Assembly: GCA_963802795.1 (NCBI GenBank)
Contig: CAWDJV010000004.1
Coordinates: 248,001 to 312,000, forward strand
DNA: 64,000 bases
Source of the DNA: JAIBJN01 sp963802795
Lineage (GTDB): Bacteria; Actinomycetota; Thermoleophilia; Gaiellales; Gaiellaceae
Direction: 5' to 3'
How positions within the stretch are numbered: the stretch's first letter is position 1; each line of letters begins with the position of its first letter. Position numbers and translations under genes: made by a program. Below are positions 32,821 to 41,710 of the stretch, piece after piece. Under the pieces are notes generated by a model, which ran no database searches, was not told the DNA's origin, and was given only the letters and a program-made list of their open reading frames with translations.

Positions 32821-33675
32821 GTGATCCAGGGAGCGCTGGCTGCCGCGGTGACGCCGTTACGGCGCGACGGGGCGGAGGTCGACGAGGACGCGGTCGGCCC
32901 GCTCGCCGACTTCCTCGCCGCCGGCGGCCTGGACGGGATTCTCGCGATGGGCACGACCGGCGAAGGGATCCTCCTCTCGCTGCCCGAGCGCAAGCGCGTG
33001 ACCGATCTCTTCCTCGCGGCGGGCGACGGTCGCCTCGCCGTCGCCGTCCACTGCGGAGCGCAGACCACCGCGGACACGGTCGCTCTCGCCGAGCATGCCG
33101 CCGCCGCCGGTGCGGCCGCGGTCGCCGTGATCGGCCCGCCGTACTTCCAGCTCGACGAGGACGAGCTGCTGGCGCACTTCTCCGCGGCGGCGCAGGCCTG
33201 CGCGCCCACCCCGTTCTACGTGTACGAGTTCGCCCGGGTGAGCGGCTACGCGGTCCCGGTGCCCGTCGTCGAGCGGCTGCGCGAGGCGGCGCCGAACCTC
33301 GCCGGCATGAAGGTCTCGGACGCTCCGTTCGAACGGATCGAGCCGTACCTGATCGAGGGCCTCGACATCTTCGTCGGGGCGGAGAGCCTGATCGGGGCCG
33401 GAATGCGGCAAGGGGCCCGGGGCTCGGTATCTGCGCTGGCAACCGCCTTTCCGGAGCTCGTCGCGGCGGCCGTGCGCGAGGCGGGGCCGGAGCGAAGCGC
33501 GCGCCTCGGGGAGCTGCGCGACGGGCTCGAGGCCTTTCCGCGGCATGCGGCTCTCAAGCGCGTGCTCGCCCTTCGGGGCGTGCCGGTTCGCGAGGACGTG
33601 CGCGCTCCGCTCCGTGGCCTCGTCGACGAGGAGCGCGAGCAGCTCGACGCGCTCGTGCCGACCTGGCTCGGGTAG
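32821..33675 (+). CDS. DapA-like class I aldolase (dihydrodipicolinate synthase/N-acetylneuraminate lyase family)
   Basis: 284 aa TIM barrel. MGTTGEGILLSLPERKRV is the pyruvate/keto-acid binding GTTGE motif, FYVYEFARVSG contains the catalytic Tyr, and LAGMKVSDA the Schiff-base Lys. Replacement of the DapA YNVPxRTG loop by YEFARVSG argues against lysine biosynthesis and for a sugar-acid or hydroxy-keto-acid aldolase. GTG 32821 is leaderless, 7 nt after TAAGGT. It is divergent from the enoyl-CoA hydratase with overlapping promoters. Confidence 0.85.
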   Translation: MIQGALAAAVTPLRRDGAEVDEDAVGPLADFLAAGGLDGILAMGTTGEGILLSLPERKRVTDLFLAAGDGRLAVAVHCGAQTTADTVALAEHAAAAGAAAVAVIGPPYFQLDEDELLAHFSAAAQACAPTPFYVYEFARVSGYAVPVPVVERLREAAPNLAGMKVSDAPFERIEPYLIEGLDIFVGAESLIGAGMRQGARGSVSALATAFPELVAAAVREAGPERSARLGELRDGLEAFPRHAALKRVLALRGVPVREDVRAPLRGLVDEEREQLDALVPTWLG

Positions 33676-33708
33676 CAGAGCGCTCTCGATCCGATCCCTG
33701 AGGGGCTC

Positions 33709-35271
33709 CTACATGCGGAAGATCCCGAAGGTCGTCTCCGGGATCGGCGCGTTGACCGCCGCGGAGATCCCCAGCGCCAGCACCTTGCGCGTGTCAACCG
33801 GGTCGATGATGCCGTCGTCCCACAGGCGCGCCGTCGAGTAGTAGGGGTTCCCCTCCCGCTCGTACTTGGCGCGGATCTCGTCCGGGTCGGCGCGGCCCAC
33901 CGTCGAGAGCACGAGCGCGGCCTGCTCGCCGCCCATGACCGAGATGCGCGCATTCGGCCACATCCAGAGCTGCCGTGGGCCGTACGCGCGGCCGCACATG
34001 CCGTAATTTCCCGCGCCGAACGACCCGCCGAGAATGACCGTGAACTTCGGCACCTGCGCGCAGGCGACGGCGGTGACGAGCTTGGCGCCGTCCTTGGCGA
34101 TCCCACCGGCCTCGTACTCCTTCCCGACCATGAAGCCGGTGATGTTCTGGAGGAAGACGAGCGGCACCCGCCTCTTGCAGGCGAGCTCCACGAAGTGCGC
34201 TCCTTTGAGCGCCGACTCGGAGAAGAGAACGCCGTTGTTGGCGAGGATCCCCACCGGGTAGCCCTCGATCCGCGCGAACCCGCACACGAGCGTCTCGCCG
34301 TAGAGCGCCTTGAACTCGTGCAGGCGGCTCCCGTCGACGAGGCGGGCGATCAGCTCGCGCACGTCGTACCCCTTCGCGTAGTCGGTGGGAACGATCCCGT
34401 AGAGCTCCTCGGGGTCGTAGAGCGGCTCCTCGGGCGGAAGCACGTCCCAGGGGGGATCTGGCTTGCGCCGGCTGAGGTTGCGCACGATCTCGCGCGCGAG
34501 GGCGAGGGCGTGCTCGTCGCCGACCGCGTAGTGGTCGGTGACCCCGGAGATGCGTGCATGGAGATCCGCGCCGCCGAGCTCCTCCGCCGTCACCTCCTCG
34601 CCGGTCGCAGCCTTCACGAGCGGTGGGCCGCCCAGGAAGATCGTTCCGGTTCCGCGGACGATGACCGTCTCGTCGCTCATCGCGGGAACGTAGGCGCCGC
34701 CGGCGGTGCACGAGCCCATCACGACGGCGATCTGGGGGATCCCCTCGGCGGACATGACCGCCTGGTTGAAGAAGATCCGCCCGAAGTGGTCGCGGTCGGG
34801 GAAGACCTCGTCCTGACGCGGCAGGAACGCTCCGCCCGAATCGACGAGATAGATGCAGGGCAGGTGGTTCTCTCGGGCGACCTCCTGCGCGCGCAGGTGC
34901 TTCTTCACCGTGAGCGGGTAGTACGTGCCGCCCTTCACCGTGGCGTCGTTGGCGACGATCACGCACTCGACGCCTTCGACGACGCCGATGCCGGAGATCA
35001 TCCCGGCCCCCGGGGCGTCGCCCTCGTAGACGTCCCAGGCCGCGAGCGCGTTCAGCTCGAGGAACGCCGTGCCGGGGTCGAGCAGCCGCTCCACACGCTC
35101 GCGGGCGAGCAGCTTCCCCCGGTCCCGGTGCCGCTCGACGGCCTCGGGCGGGCGTTCGTGAGCGACCTGCTCGCTGCGCTCGCGCAGCTCGGCGACGAGC
35201 GCCTCCATGCGGGCTCGATTCGCGGCGTACTCGTCGGCCGAGCGGTCGGCCCGGGTGTCGAGGACGGCCAC
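33709..35271 (-). CDS. acyl-CoA carboxylase carboxyltransferase, methylcrotonyl-type beta subunit
   Basis: 520 aa carboxyltransferase moving CO2 from biotin to an acyl-CoA. KGGTYYPLTVKKHLRAQEVA is a signature of methylcrotonyl-CoA carboxylase beta subunits; AWDVYEGDAPGAGMISGIGVV, DSGGAFLPRQDEVFPDRDHFGRIFFNQA and GGSFGAGNYGMCGRAYGPR also match MCC rather than propionyl-CoA carboxylase. GTG 35271 shares one base with the stop of the 47-aa gene upstream. Its biotin-carrying partner is likely the gene at 29.5-31.1 kb. Confidence 0.93.
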   Translation of the reverse strand: MAVLDTRADRSADEYAANRARMEALVAELRERSEQVAHERPPEAVERHRDRGKLLARERVERLLDPGTAFLELNALAAWDVYEGDAPGAGMISGIGVVEGVECVIVANDATVKGGTYYPLTVKKHLRAQEVARENHLPCIYLVDSGGAFLPRQDEVFPDRDHFGRIFFNQAVMSAEGIPQIAVVMGSCTAGGAYVPAMSDETVIVRGTGTIFLGGPPLVKAATGEEVTAEELGGADLHARISGVTDHYAVGDEHALALAREIVRNLSRRKPDPPWDVLPPEEPLYDPEELYGIVPTDYAKGYDVRELIARLVDGSRLHEFKALYGETLVCGFARIEGYPVGILANNGVLFSESALKGAHFVELACKRRVPLVFLQNITGFMVGKEYEAGGIAKDGAKLVTAVACAQVPKFTVILGGSFGAGNYGMCGRAYGPRQLWMWPNARISVMGGEQAALVLSTVGRADPDEIRAKYEREGNPYYSTARLWDDGIIDPVDTRKVLALGISAAVNAPIPETTFGIFRM

Positions 35272-35414
35272 TAGGGCGGGTACGGCAGCTTGCCGATGAT
35301 CTGCTTGATCGCGCGGAGCAGGTCCGCCTCCTCGTGTCCGAAGTCCTCGAGGTAGGAGGTGAGCGCCGCGCGAACCAGGCGCAGCTCCTCGTCGGTCAGC
35401 TCGATCGTGTGCAT
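35271..35414 (-). CDS. 47-aa conserved-looking small protein
   Basis: Tiny helical protein: HTIELTDEELRLVRAALTSYLEDFGHEEADLLRAIKQIIGKLP. Its TAG overlaps the GTG of the carboxyltransferase gene by one base, so translation is coupled. Minus-strand TAGGCT lies 7 nt before its ATG, making it the leaderless first gene of the operon. The length and HTIELTDEEL start resemble small ubiquitous actinobacterial proteins of unknown role. Confidence 0.65.
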   Translation of the reverse strand: MHTIELTDEELRLVRAALTSYLEDFGHEEADLLRAIKQIIGKLPYPP

Positions 35415-35421
35415 GAGCCGT

Positions 35422-35427
35422 AGCCTA
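35422..35427 (-). promoter_or_regulatory. -10 element of the 47-aa gene and carboxyltransferase
   Basis: Minus-strand TAGGCT ends 7 nt before ATG 35414. Confidence 0.5.
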
Positions 35428-35483
35428 CGCCCTGCGCGGGACAAGAAGGACGGTTCGGGCTGGAAACGAACCCGCCCACGCGC

Positions 35484-35489
35484 TACTTT
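35484..35489 (+). promoter_or_regulatory. -10 element of the first RTX-like gene
   Basis: TACTTT ends 7 nt before ATG 35497; a weak -35, TGGAAA, lies at 35461-35466 with 17 nt spacing. Confidence 0.4.
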
Positions 35490-35496
35490 ATGATCG

Positions 35497-36411
35497 ATGC
35501 GGCCCGGGGCACGAACACTGTTCGTCCTACTTGCGTTCGCCCTGGTCCTGACCCTCCCGATGGCCGCGGTCGCCGCCGAGATCGTCGGCAACTGGAAGGC
35601 GAACCGGCTGATCGGCACCGGCCAGGGGGACCGCATCTTCGGCCGGGGCGGCGCGGACGTCATTTCCGGCCGAGACGGGTTGGACCTGCTTTACGGCGAG
35701 CGGGGGAATGACGCCGTCTTCGGCGGCCGCGGCAACGACCAAATCTGGGGTCTCGGGCTCGAGGACACGATCGACGGCGGGCCGGGAACTGACGCGCTGC
35801 GGGGAGGCTGGGGCCAGGACGTCGTCGAGGGTGGTCGCGGAGCGGACCTGGTCACCTTGCGCGAGGACGACAATCAGGTCGACACGGTCGACTGCGGCTC
35901 CGGCATCGACGTCGCGGTCATCAGGCGCGGGGACCGCGCCTTCAACTGCGAGACTATTCACTGGCGACGCGGAGCCGCGCCCCAGGGCGTCGCGGTCTTT
36001 CTGCGGGCGAGCAACGATTCGTTCACGGCCCCGAACTCCGACAACCAGCGGCACCTCGTCCGGGGCGGCGGCGGAAACGACACACTCGATGCCGGCGCAG
36101 GCAACGACATGATCTGGGGCAACGAGGGCTCGGACATGCTGACGGGCGGCACCGGGGCCGATTGGCTTCTCGGCGGCCCCGGCGACGACACGGTGAACGG
36201 CGATTCGGGCCGGGACCGCCTCTGGGGAGGCCGGGGCGCGGACACGCTCAGCGGGGGCCGCCACGGGGACGAGTTGATTGCGGGAGACGACGACGGCGCC
36301 GTCGACAGGATTTCCTGCGGGGCCGGCCGCGACCGCGCCGTCCTGCGCCGCCAGGACTTCAGGGCGCTCCAGCCGGGTCACCGCTGCGAAGTCGTCGTCG
36401 TGGTCGACTAG
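35497..36411 (+). CDS. secreted RTX/hemolysin-type calcium-binding repeat protein
   Basis: 304 aa. A Sec signal peptide (LFVLLAFALVLTLPMAAVAA) is followed by two blocks of RTX-like nonapeptides (GGxGNDxI/L type), residues about 45-105 (GQGDRIFGRGGADVISG) and 190-265 (GGGNDTLDAGAGNDMIWG). Each block ends with a conserved cap: DxVDCGxGxDVAVIRRGDRAFNCE and DRISCGAGRDRAVLRRQD. Each RTX repeat would bind calcium in a beta-roll outside the cell. No type I exporter is nearby, and a Sec signal is unlike classical RTX toxins. A paralog follows 98 nt downstream. Confidence 0.88.
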   Translation: MRPGARTLFVLLAFALVLTLPMAAVAAEIVGNWKANRLIGTGQGDRIFGRGGADVISGRDGLDLLYGERGNDAVFGGRGNDQIWGLGLEDTIDGGPGTDALRGGWGQDVVEGGRGADLVTLREDDNQVDTVDCGSGIDVAVIRRGDRAFNCETIHWRRGAAPQGVAVFLRASNDSFTAPNSDNQRHLVRGGGGNDTLDAGAGNDMIWGNEGSDMLTGGTGADWLLGGPGDDTVNGDSGRDRLWGGRGADTLSGGRHGDELIAGDDDGAVDRISCGAGRDRAVLRRQDFRALQPGHRCEVVVVVD

Positions 36412-36509
36412 CAAGTCTTACCGCTCCCTAACACCGCGGCCACAGGTTCCACACACGCGCGTGGTTCAGTTCGACCGGGGGACGACCCACGTTTCGGAAA
36501 GGAGCCCGT

Positions 36510-37409
36510 GTGCAGCGCATTCTCGTCTTCAGCTTTGCGGTCGCGGCGGCCGTGCTCGCGATCGCACCTGCCGCCTCTGCGGCGCGGATCGTCGGTACCT
36601 CGGGCGACGACGTGCTCGTCGGCACCGAGCTGGGGGACGTCGTCTTCGGCCGTGCCGGCGAGGACACGATTGCCGGAAACGGCGGCCCCGACGCCCTGTT
36701 CGGCCAGCGTGGAAGCGACTCGGTGTCCGGCGACGACGGGCGAGATATCGCCTGGGGCGGTCCGGGAAGCGACACGCTCGAGGGCGGCGAGGGCGGAGAC
36801 GTGCTCCATGCAGGCCGCGGTCCCGACGTGCTCGAGGGAGGCAACGGGAGGGACATCCTGCGCGCCGTCGAGGAGGACGGGCAGCCGGACGTCCTCGACT
36901 GCGGCCCGGGTCGCGACCGCGCGGTGCTGCGGGCCGGCGACGTCGCCGTGAACTGCGAGCGCGTCCGCACCATTCAGGGGCGGCGGCCGCACCTCGTCAT
37001 CCAGACGGGTACCCGGGGCGACGACGTGCTCACAGGGACGGCGAGGCGGGACTTCATCCTCGCCCGGGCCGGAGACGACACGGTGTCGGGCCGGGGTGCA
37101 GGTGACTTCCTCTTCGGCCAGCCGGGCAACGACACGCTGAACGGCAACCGCGGCGCCGACAGGGCGTGGGGCGGCCCCGGGGACGACGACCTCTTGGGCG
37201 GCGTAGGCCCCGACGGGCTCTGGGCCGGCGCGGGATCGGACCAGCTGTTCGGAGGGCATGGCAACGACCGCCTGCGCGCGCTGGCGGACGACGACGACGT
37301 GGACACGCTCGACTGCGGCGAGAACGCGGACGACCGCGACCGCGCCGTGATGCGACCGGGAGACACGGCCGTGAACTGCGAGCGCGTCCGCATCCTCCCC
37401 GCCTCCTGA
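36510..37409 (+). CDS. second secreted RTX-like repeat protein (paralog)
   Basis: 299 aa with the same plan as the preceding gene: signal peptide ILVFSFAVAAAVLAIAPAASAA, a first RTX block (GTSGDDVLVGTELGDVVFGR...) to the cap DVLDCGPGRDRAVLRAGDVAVNCE, then a second block and the cap DTLDCGENADDRDRAVMRPGDTAVNCE. The two internal halves are repeats of each other, so each gene is a two-module protein. AAAGGAG lies 5 nt before the GTG start. Gene duplication in tandem is evident; the role is probably surface or matrix calcium binding. Confidence 0.88.
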   Translation: MQRILVFSFAVAAAVLAIAPAASAARIVGTSGDDVLVGTELGDVVFGRAGEDTIAGNGGPDALFGQRGSDSVSGDDGRDIAWGGPGSDTLEGGEGGDVLHAGRGPDVLEGGNGRDILRAVEEDGQPDVLDCGPGRDRAVLRAGDVAVNCERVRTIQGRRPHLVIQTGTRGDDVLTGTARRDFILARAGDDTVSGRGAGDFLFGQPGNDTLNGNRGADRAWGGPGDDDLLGGVGPDGLWAGAGSDQLFGGHGNDRLRALADDDDVDTLDCGENADDRDRAVMRPGDTAVNCERVRILPAS

Positions 37410-37420
37410 GCGCCCAGCAG

Positions 37421-37460
37421 CCGAAGCGAGGCCCGCGTGCGGCCGGGCCTCGCTTCCGGC
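37421..37460. terminator. bidirectional hairpin terminator between RTX gene and trpA
   Basis: Perfect 12-bp arms aagcgaggcccg (37424-37435) and its complement (37444-37455), extended by gccg/cggc with one bulge. Located between convergent genes, so it can end both transcripts; no T-run is present. Confidence 0.6.
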
Positions 37461-37633
37461 TGCGCCCCGCCTCGGCGGTCGAGCCGGGACCGGAGCATGC
37501 CGACACGAAGTCGGCACGATTCGCGCCCCACCCGTGCGGATCTCGTCGATAGGCTCGATCGCGGGTGGAGGCGCGGGGTGGCCCCACACGAGGGGAGGCG
37601 AAGGGGGCCGAGACGAGAGGGCGCGAGGCCCGG

Positions 37634-38362
37634 TCAGGCCACGGGAGCGGCGACCGAGTCGACCGCTCGGCGGAGGGAGGCGACGAAGCGCTCCAGGCCG
37701 GCCGCGCCGGACTCGTCCGCGACCTGGATCGCGCGGCTCCCGACGACGACGCCGTCGGCAAGCGCGGCTGCGTCGGCGGCCTGCTCGGGCGTCGAGATTC
37801 CGAAGCCGGCCAGAAGCGGCAGGTCGGTAACGGCGCGCGCACGCCGGACGAGGCCCTCGAGCTGGTTGGAAACGGTCGTCCGGGCGCCGGTGGTCCCCGT
37901 CAGCGACACGACGTACAGCCAGCCGTCGGTGCGCGCTGCTGCGAGGCGGATCCGCTCGCTCGACGAGGTCGGGGCCACGAGCTGGACGCGAGGGATCTCG
38001 GGGGCGGCCTCGATCGGAAGATCGGCGACGATCAGGGTCGTCGCGCCGGCGGCGCGGGCTTCCTCCCAGAAGCGGACGTAGCCGTAGGCTTCCAGGATCG
38101 AGGCGTAGGTCATCGGGACCAGGGGAACGTCGGGGCCGACCCGGCTGCGCGTCTCGGCGAGGCACTCGAGACACGCCTTCGTTCGCATTCCGCGCGCGAG
38201 GGCGCGTTCGCCGGCGAGCCGGATCACGGGCCCGTCGGCCAGGGGGTCGGAAAATGGGAATCCGAGCTCGACCAGGTCGGCGCCGCCCGCGACCGCCCCC
38301 TCGGCGAGCTCCGGCGTCTCGGGGAACGCCATCAGGTACACGGCGAGGCGCTTAGAACCCAT
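37634..38362 (-). CDS. trpA: tryptophan synthase alpha subunit
   Basis: 242 aa TIM barrel cleaving indole-glycerol phosphate. GADLVELGFPFSDPLADGPVI contains the catalytic Glu and Asp region, ADLPIEAAPEI the second Asp region, and VVSLTGTTGARTTV, LLAGFGISTPEQA and GVVVGSRAI the phosphate site. It is short of the usual ~260 aa at the N-terminus. The ATG (38362) lies inside the 24-bp palindrome that separates it from trpB. Last gene of the operon. Confidence 0.94.
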   Translation of the reverse strand: MGSKRLAVYLMAFPETPELAEGAVAGGADLVELGFPFSDPLADGPVIRLAGERALARGMRTKACLECLAETRSRVGPDVPLVPMTYASILEAYGYVRFWEEARAAGATTLIVADLPIEAAPEIPRVQLVAPTSSSERIRLAAARTDGWLYVVSLTGTTGARTTVSNQLEGLVRRARAVTDLPLLAGFGISTPEQAADAAALADGVVVGSRAIQVADESGAAGLERFVASLRRAVDSVAAPVA

Positions 38363-38377
38363 TTCGAAAGGGGTTCT
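38354..38377. repeat. 24-bp palindrome at the trpB stop / trpA start junction
   Basis: Arms AGAACCC and GGGTTCT around a TTTCGAAA centre; 11 of 12 pairs are complementary. The trpB TAA overlaps one end and the trpA ATG lies in the other. The arms match the ends of the 165-bp element at 55934-56098. Confidence 0.65.
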
Positions 38378-39513
38378 TAGTGCTCGTGACCATGGGCGAG
38401 GACGACCGCGAGGTCCTTGTCGCCGCGGCCCGACAGGCACACGACCACGAGCTCCGCGTCGAGCTCGACCGCCCGGGCGAGGGCATGCGCAGGCTCGAGC
38501 GCGGCGATGATCCCCTCCCGCTCCGCGAGGAGATGGAGGGCCGCCAGCGCCTCGTCGTCGGTGGCCGGAACGTATTCGGCTCGCCCGGTGTCGCGCAGAT
38601 GCGCGTGCTCCGGGCCGACGCCCGGGTAGTCGAGGCCGGCCGAGATGGAGTGAGCGTCGGCAATCTGCCCGTCCTCGTCCGCGAGCACCGAGGAGCGTGC
38701 GCCGTGGAGCACGCCGGCACGCCCCGTACCGAGGCTGGCCGCGCCTGCCGCCTCGACGCCGATCAGCCGAACGGTCTCGTCGGCGACGAAGCCGGCGAAG
38801 ATGCCGATCGCGTTCGAGCCTCCGCCCACGCAGGCGACGACGGCGTCGGGGAGGCGGCTCTCGGCGTCCAGGATCTGCCGTCGCGCCTCGCGGCCGATGA
38901 CCGACTGGAGCTCGCGCACCAGCTCGGGGTAGGGGTGGGGGCCGACGCAGGAGCCGATCAGGTAGTGCGTCGTCTCGACGTTCGTGATCCAGTCGCGGAT
39001 CGCCTCGCTGGTGGCCTCCTTGAGCGTCTGCGTGCCGAACTCCACCGGTCGCACCTCGGCGCCGAGGAGGCCCATCCGCTCGACGTTGGGCTTCTGGCGC
39101 TCCATGTCCTCGGCGCCCATGTAGACGACGCACTCCATCCCGAAGCGCGCGCAGACGGTGGCGGCGGCCACGCCGTGCTGGCCGGCGCCGGTCTCCGCGA
39201 CGATCCGCTGCTTGCCGAGCCTGCGCGCGACGAGCGCCTGGCCGACGGCGTTGTTGATCTTGTGGGCGCCGGTGTGGCAGAGGTCCTCGCGCTTCAGGTA
39301 GATCCGCTTTCCAGCGCCGATGCGCTCGGCGAGATAGAGCGGCGTCGGCCGTCCCACGTATGTGGCCTGGAGCGCCTCGAGCTCTGTCCGGAAGCCCGGG
39401 TCGTCTCGGATCTCGGCCCAGCCGCGCTCGAGCTCCTCGAGCGCGGGCATGAGCGTCTCCGGGACGTACTGTCCGCCGTACGCGCCGAAGGTCCCGTGCT
39501 CCGCGACGCTCAT
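38377..39513 (-). CDS. trpB: tryptophan synthase beta subunit
   Basis: 378 aa PLP enzyme joining indole and serine. The N-terminus FGAYGGQYVPETLMPALEELE, PLP lysine motif KREDLCHTGAHKINNA, TGAGQHGVAAA, GSCVGPHPYPELVR, and phosphate loop CVGGGSNAIG are all canonical TrpB1. ATG 39513 overlaps the trpCF stop as ATGA. The stop abuts the palindrome before trpA. Confidence 0.96.
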   Translation of the reverse strand: MSVAEHGTFGAYGGQYVPETLMPALEELERGWAEIRDDPGFRTELEALQATYVGRPTPLYLAERIGAGKRIYLKREDLCHTGAHKINNAVGQALVARRLGKQRIVAETGAGQHGVAAATVCARFGMECVVYMGAEDMERQKPNVERMGLLGAEVRPVEFGTQTLKEATSEAIRDWITNVETTHYLIGSCVGPHPYPELVRELQSVIGREARRQILDAESRLPDAVVACVGGGSNAIGIFAGFVADETVRLIGVEAAGAASLGTGRAGVLHGARSSVLADEDGQIADAHSISAGLDYPGVGPEHAHLRDTGRAEYVPATDDEALAALHLLAEREGIIAALEPAHALARAVELDAELVVVCLSGRGDKDLAVVLAHGHEH

Positions 39514-40685
39514 CGCACGGTCACCGTCTCGCCCGAGCGGACGGCCGCGACGAAGGCGCGGACGCGGTCGTGGTCCTTCACGCCCGGCGCGAGCTCGAGG
39601 CTCCGGCTTGCGTCCACGCACCAGGGCTCGACGGCCGCTATGGCTGCGTGGACGTTCTCCGGGCCGAGCCCACCGGCGAGGACCACTCGACCTGCGACGC
39701 TCGAGGCGCGCTCCCAGTGGCGGTCGTCCTCGCCGAGCCAGGGGAGGTCGAGCACGGTTGCTACCTGCTCCCCGTTCCGGAGGAGCGCTCCTTCGCGCGC
39801 GCGGTGACCGTCCTCCTCCGCGTAGACCTGGGTCAGGTCGGTGTCCGCGTCCACCGGCTCACCGACGCAGACCGCGACCGAGAGCATCGTGTCCGGCACG
39901 GGCAGCGGCGCTTCGGCGCGGCGCGGGCTCTCGGCGAGGACGAAGCCTGCCAGGTCGGCGCCGGCCTCCGCGGCCGCTGCAACGTCCTCTTCGCGCGTGA
40001 GGCCGCAGATCTTCACGAGCGGGCGCGCGAGGATTCGCTCGAGCTCGGCCCCGGGCTCGCGAGCGCGCATGAGGGCCGAGCCGACGAGGATCGCGTCGGC
40101 ACCGGCGAGCTCGGCCTCGGCCGCCTGCGCGCGGCTCTGGATGGCGCTCTCGGCGACGATCACGCGATCGCGCGGCGCTCGTGAGACGAGCTCGAGCTGC
40201 GTGCGTCGGTCGACGGCGAAGGTGCCGAGGTCGCGGGCGTTGACGCCGATGATGTCCGCTCCGAGCGCCACGGCGCGCTCGAGCTCGTCGGCATCGTGCG
40301 CTTCGACCAGCAGGTCGAGCTTCAACGTCCGACCCTCGTCGAGCATGAGACGCGCCTGTGCATCGTCGAGGTCGCGCAGGAGGAGAAGGGCGGCGTCGGC
40401 GCCCGCCGCACGGCCCCGGCGGAGGTCCTCCGGGTCGTCGAAGAAGCCCTTGGCGAGGAGGGGGGCGCTCGTCGCTTGCCGGGCGTTCTCGAGGTCCGCG
40501 AAGGAGCCGCCGAAGCGCTCGTCTACGAGGATCGAGACCGCCGCGGCCCCGCTGTCCACGAACCCGCCGGCAAGGGCGGCCGGGTCGGCGTCAGGTCGCA
40601 GGTCGCCGGCCGAAGGCGAGCGGCGCTTCACCTCCGCAATCGCCCGGAGCCCCGGCGCCGCGAGCGCGTCCCGAAACCGGCCCAT
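39510..40685 (-). CDS. trpCF: fused indole-3-glycerol phosphate synthase / phosphoribosylanthranilate isomerase
   Basis: 391 aa bifunctional protein. Residues 1-~208 are TrpC (AIAEVKRRSPSAGDLRP, LLAKGFF, LLVEAHDADELERA, GVNARDLGTF, VAESAIQ, GADAILVGSALMRA) but lack the usual ~45-residue N-terminal helix region. Residues ~209-391 are TrpF (LVKICGLTREEDVAAAAEAGADLAGFVLAESPRR, VVLAGGLGPENV, CVDASRSLE); the TrpF half is short, about 180 residues. The fusion order C-F is as in E. coli TrpC(F). ATG 40685 overlaps the trpD stop by one base. Confidence 0.94.
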   Translation of the reverse strand: MGRFRDALAAPGLRAIAEVKRRSPSAGDLRPDADPAALAGGFVDSGAAAVSILVDERFGGSFADLENARQATSAPLLAKGFFDDPEDLRRGRAAGADAALLLLRDLDDAQARLMLDEGRTLKLDLLVEAHDADELERAVALGADIIGVNARDLGTFAVDRRTQLELVSRAPRDRVIVAESAIQSRAQAAEAELAGADAILVGSALMRAREPGAELERILARPLVKICGLTREEDVAAAAEAGADLAGFVLAESPRRAEAPLPVPDTMLSVAVCVGEPVDADTDLTQVYAEEDGHRAREGALLRNGEQVATVLDLPWLGEDDRHWERASSVAGRVVLAGGLGPENVHAAIAAVEPWCVDASRSLELAPGVKDHDRVRAFVAAVRSGETVTVR

Positions 40686-41710
40686 CAGGCGGTGACCTCC
40701 CGGGTGGAGAAGGAAACGAGGGCATCCAGGCGCTCGGCGGCGGCGCCCGAGTCCACTGCCTCCGCGGCCAGCCGATACCCCTCGGCCAGCTCGTCTGCGT
40801 GGCCCCCGGCCGCGATCGCTCCCGCCGCGTTCAGGAGGACCGCCTCGCGCTTGGGGCCGGGCGCGCCGCCGAAAATCTCGCGGACGACGGCGGCGTTCTC
40901 CTCCGGTGTCCCGCCGGCCAGGTCGGCGGACGAGCAGCGCGGGACGCCGAGCTCGAGCGGATCGATTTCCCGCCGGACCACACGCCCGTCCACGACCTCG
41001 CAGACCAGGTTCGGGCCCGCCGGCGAAAGCTCGTCGATCCCGCCCGCCCCGTGCACGACGAACGCGCGTCGCGCACCGAGTGTGGCCAGCACCGAGGCGA
41101 TCGTCTCCACCAGCTCGGGAGCGTAGACGCCGACGACCTGCGCCCGCGCCCCCGCCGGGTTCGTGAGCGGCCCGAGCACGTTGAAGACCGTGCGCGTCGC
41201 CAGCTCGCGCCGCACCGGCGCGGCGTGCCGCATGGCCGGGTGGTGGGCAGGCGCGAAGAGGAACCCGAAGCCGAGCTCGTCGATCGAGCGTTCGATCTGC
41301 GGCGGCGCGAGCTCCAGCCGGAAGCCGAGCGCCTCGAGCACGTCGGCCGATCCGGATGCCGACGACACCGCGCGGTTCCCGTGCTTGGCCACGCCGGCTC
41401 CCGCCGCCGCCGCAACCAGCGCGGCCGCCGTCGAGATGTTGAACGTGCGCGCCCCGTCTCCGCCGGTTCCGGCGGTGTCCACGAGATCCTCCCGCTGCGG
41501 CCGCACCGAGAGGACGTGCTCGCGCATGGCCTCCGCGCACCCGGCGATCTCGTCCGCGCGCTCGCCCTTGAGCCTGAGCGCGACGAGGAAGCCGGCCATC
41601 TGCGCCGGCGTCGCCTCGCCGCTCATCATCTGGTTCATGACCTCGCGCGCCTCCGCGCGCGTGAGATCGTGGCCTTCGAGCAGCTCGGCGAGCGCCTGCT
41701 GGATCGTCAC
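40685..41710 (-). CDS. trpD: anthranilate phosphoribosyltransferase
   Basis: 341 aa. Canonical motifs: MMSGEATPAQMAGFLVALRLKGE, the PRPP loop DTAGTGGDGARTFNIST, KHGNRAVSSASGSADVLEALG, FLFAPAHHPAMRHAAPVRRELATRTVFNVLGPLTNP, and HGAGGIDELS. GTG 41710 overlaps the trpG stop as GTGA. It is separate from TrpG, not fused as in some enterics. Confidence 0.95.
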   Translation of the reverse strand: MTIQQALAELLEGHDLTRAEAREVMNQMMSGEATPAQMAGFLVALRLKGERADEIAGCAEAMREHVLSVRPQREDLVDTAGTGGDGARTFNISTAAALVAAAAGAGVAKHGNRAVSSASGSADVLEALGFRLELAPPQIERSIDELGFGFLFAPAHHPAMRHAAPVRRELATRTVFNVLGPLTNPAGARAQVVGVYAPELVETIASVLATLGARRAFVVHGAGGIDELSPAGPNLVCEVVDGRVVRREIDPLELGVPRCSSADLAGGTPEENAAVVREIFGGAPGPKREAVLLNAAGAIAAGGHADELAEGYRLAAEAVDSGAAAERLDALVSFSTREVTA

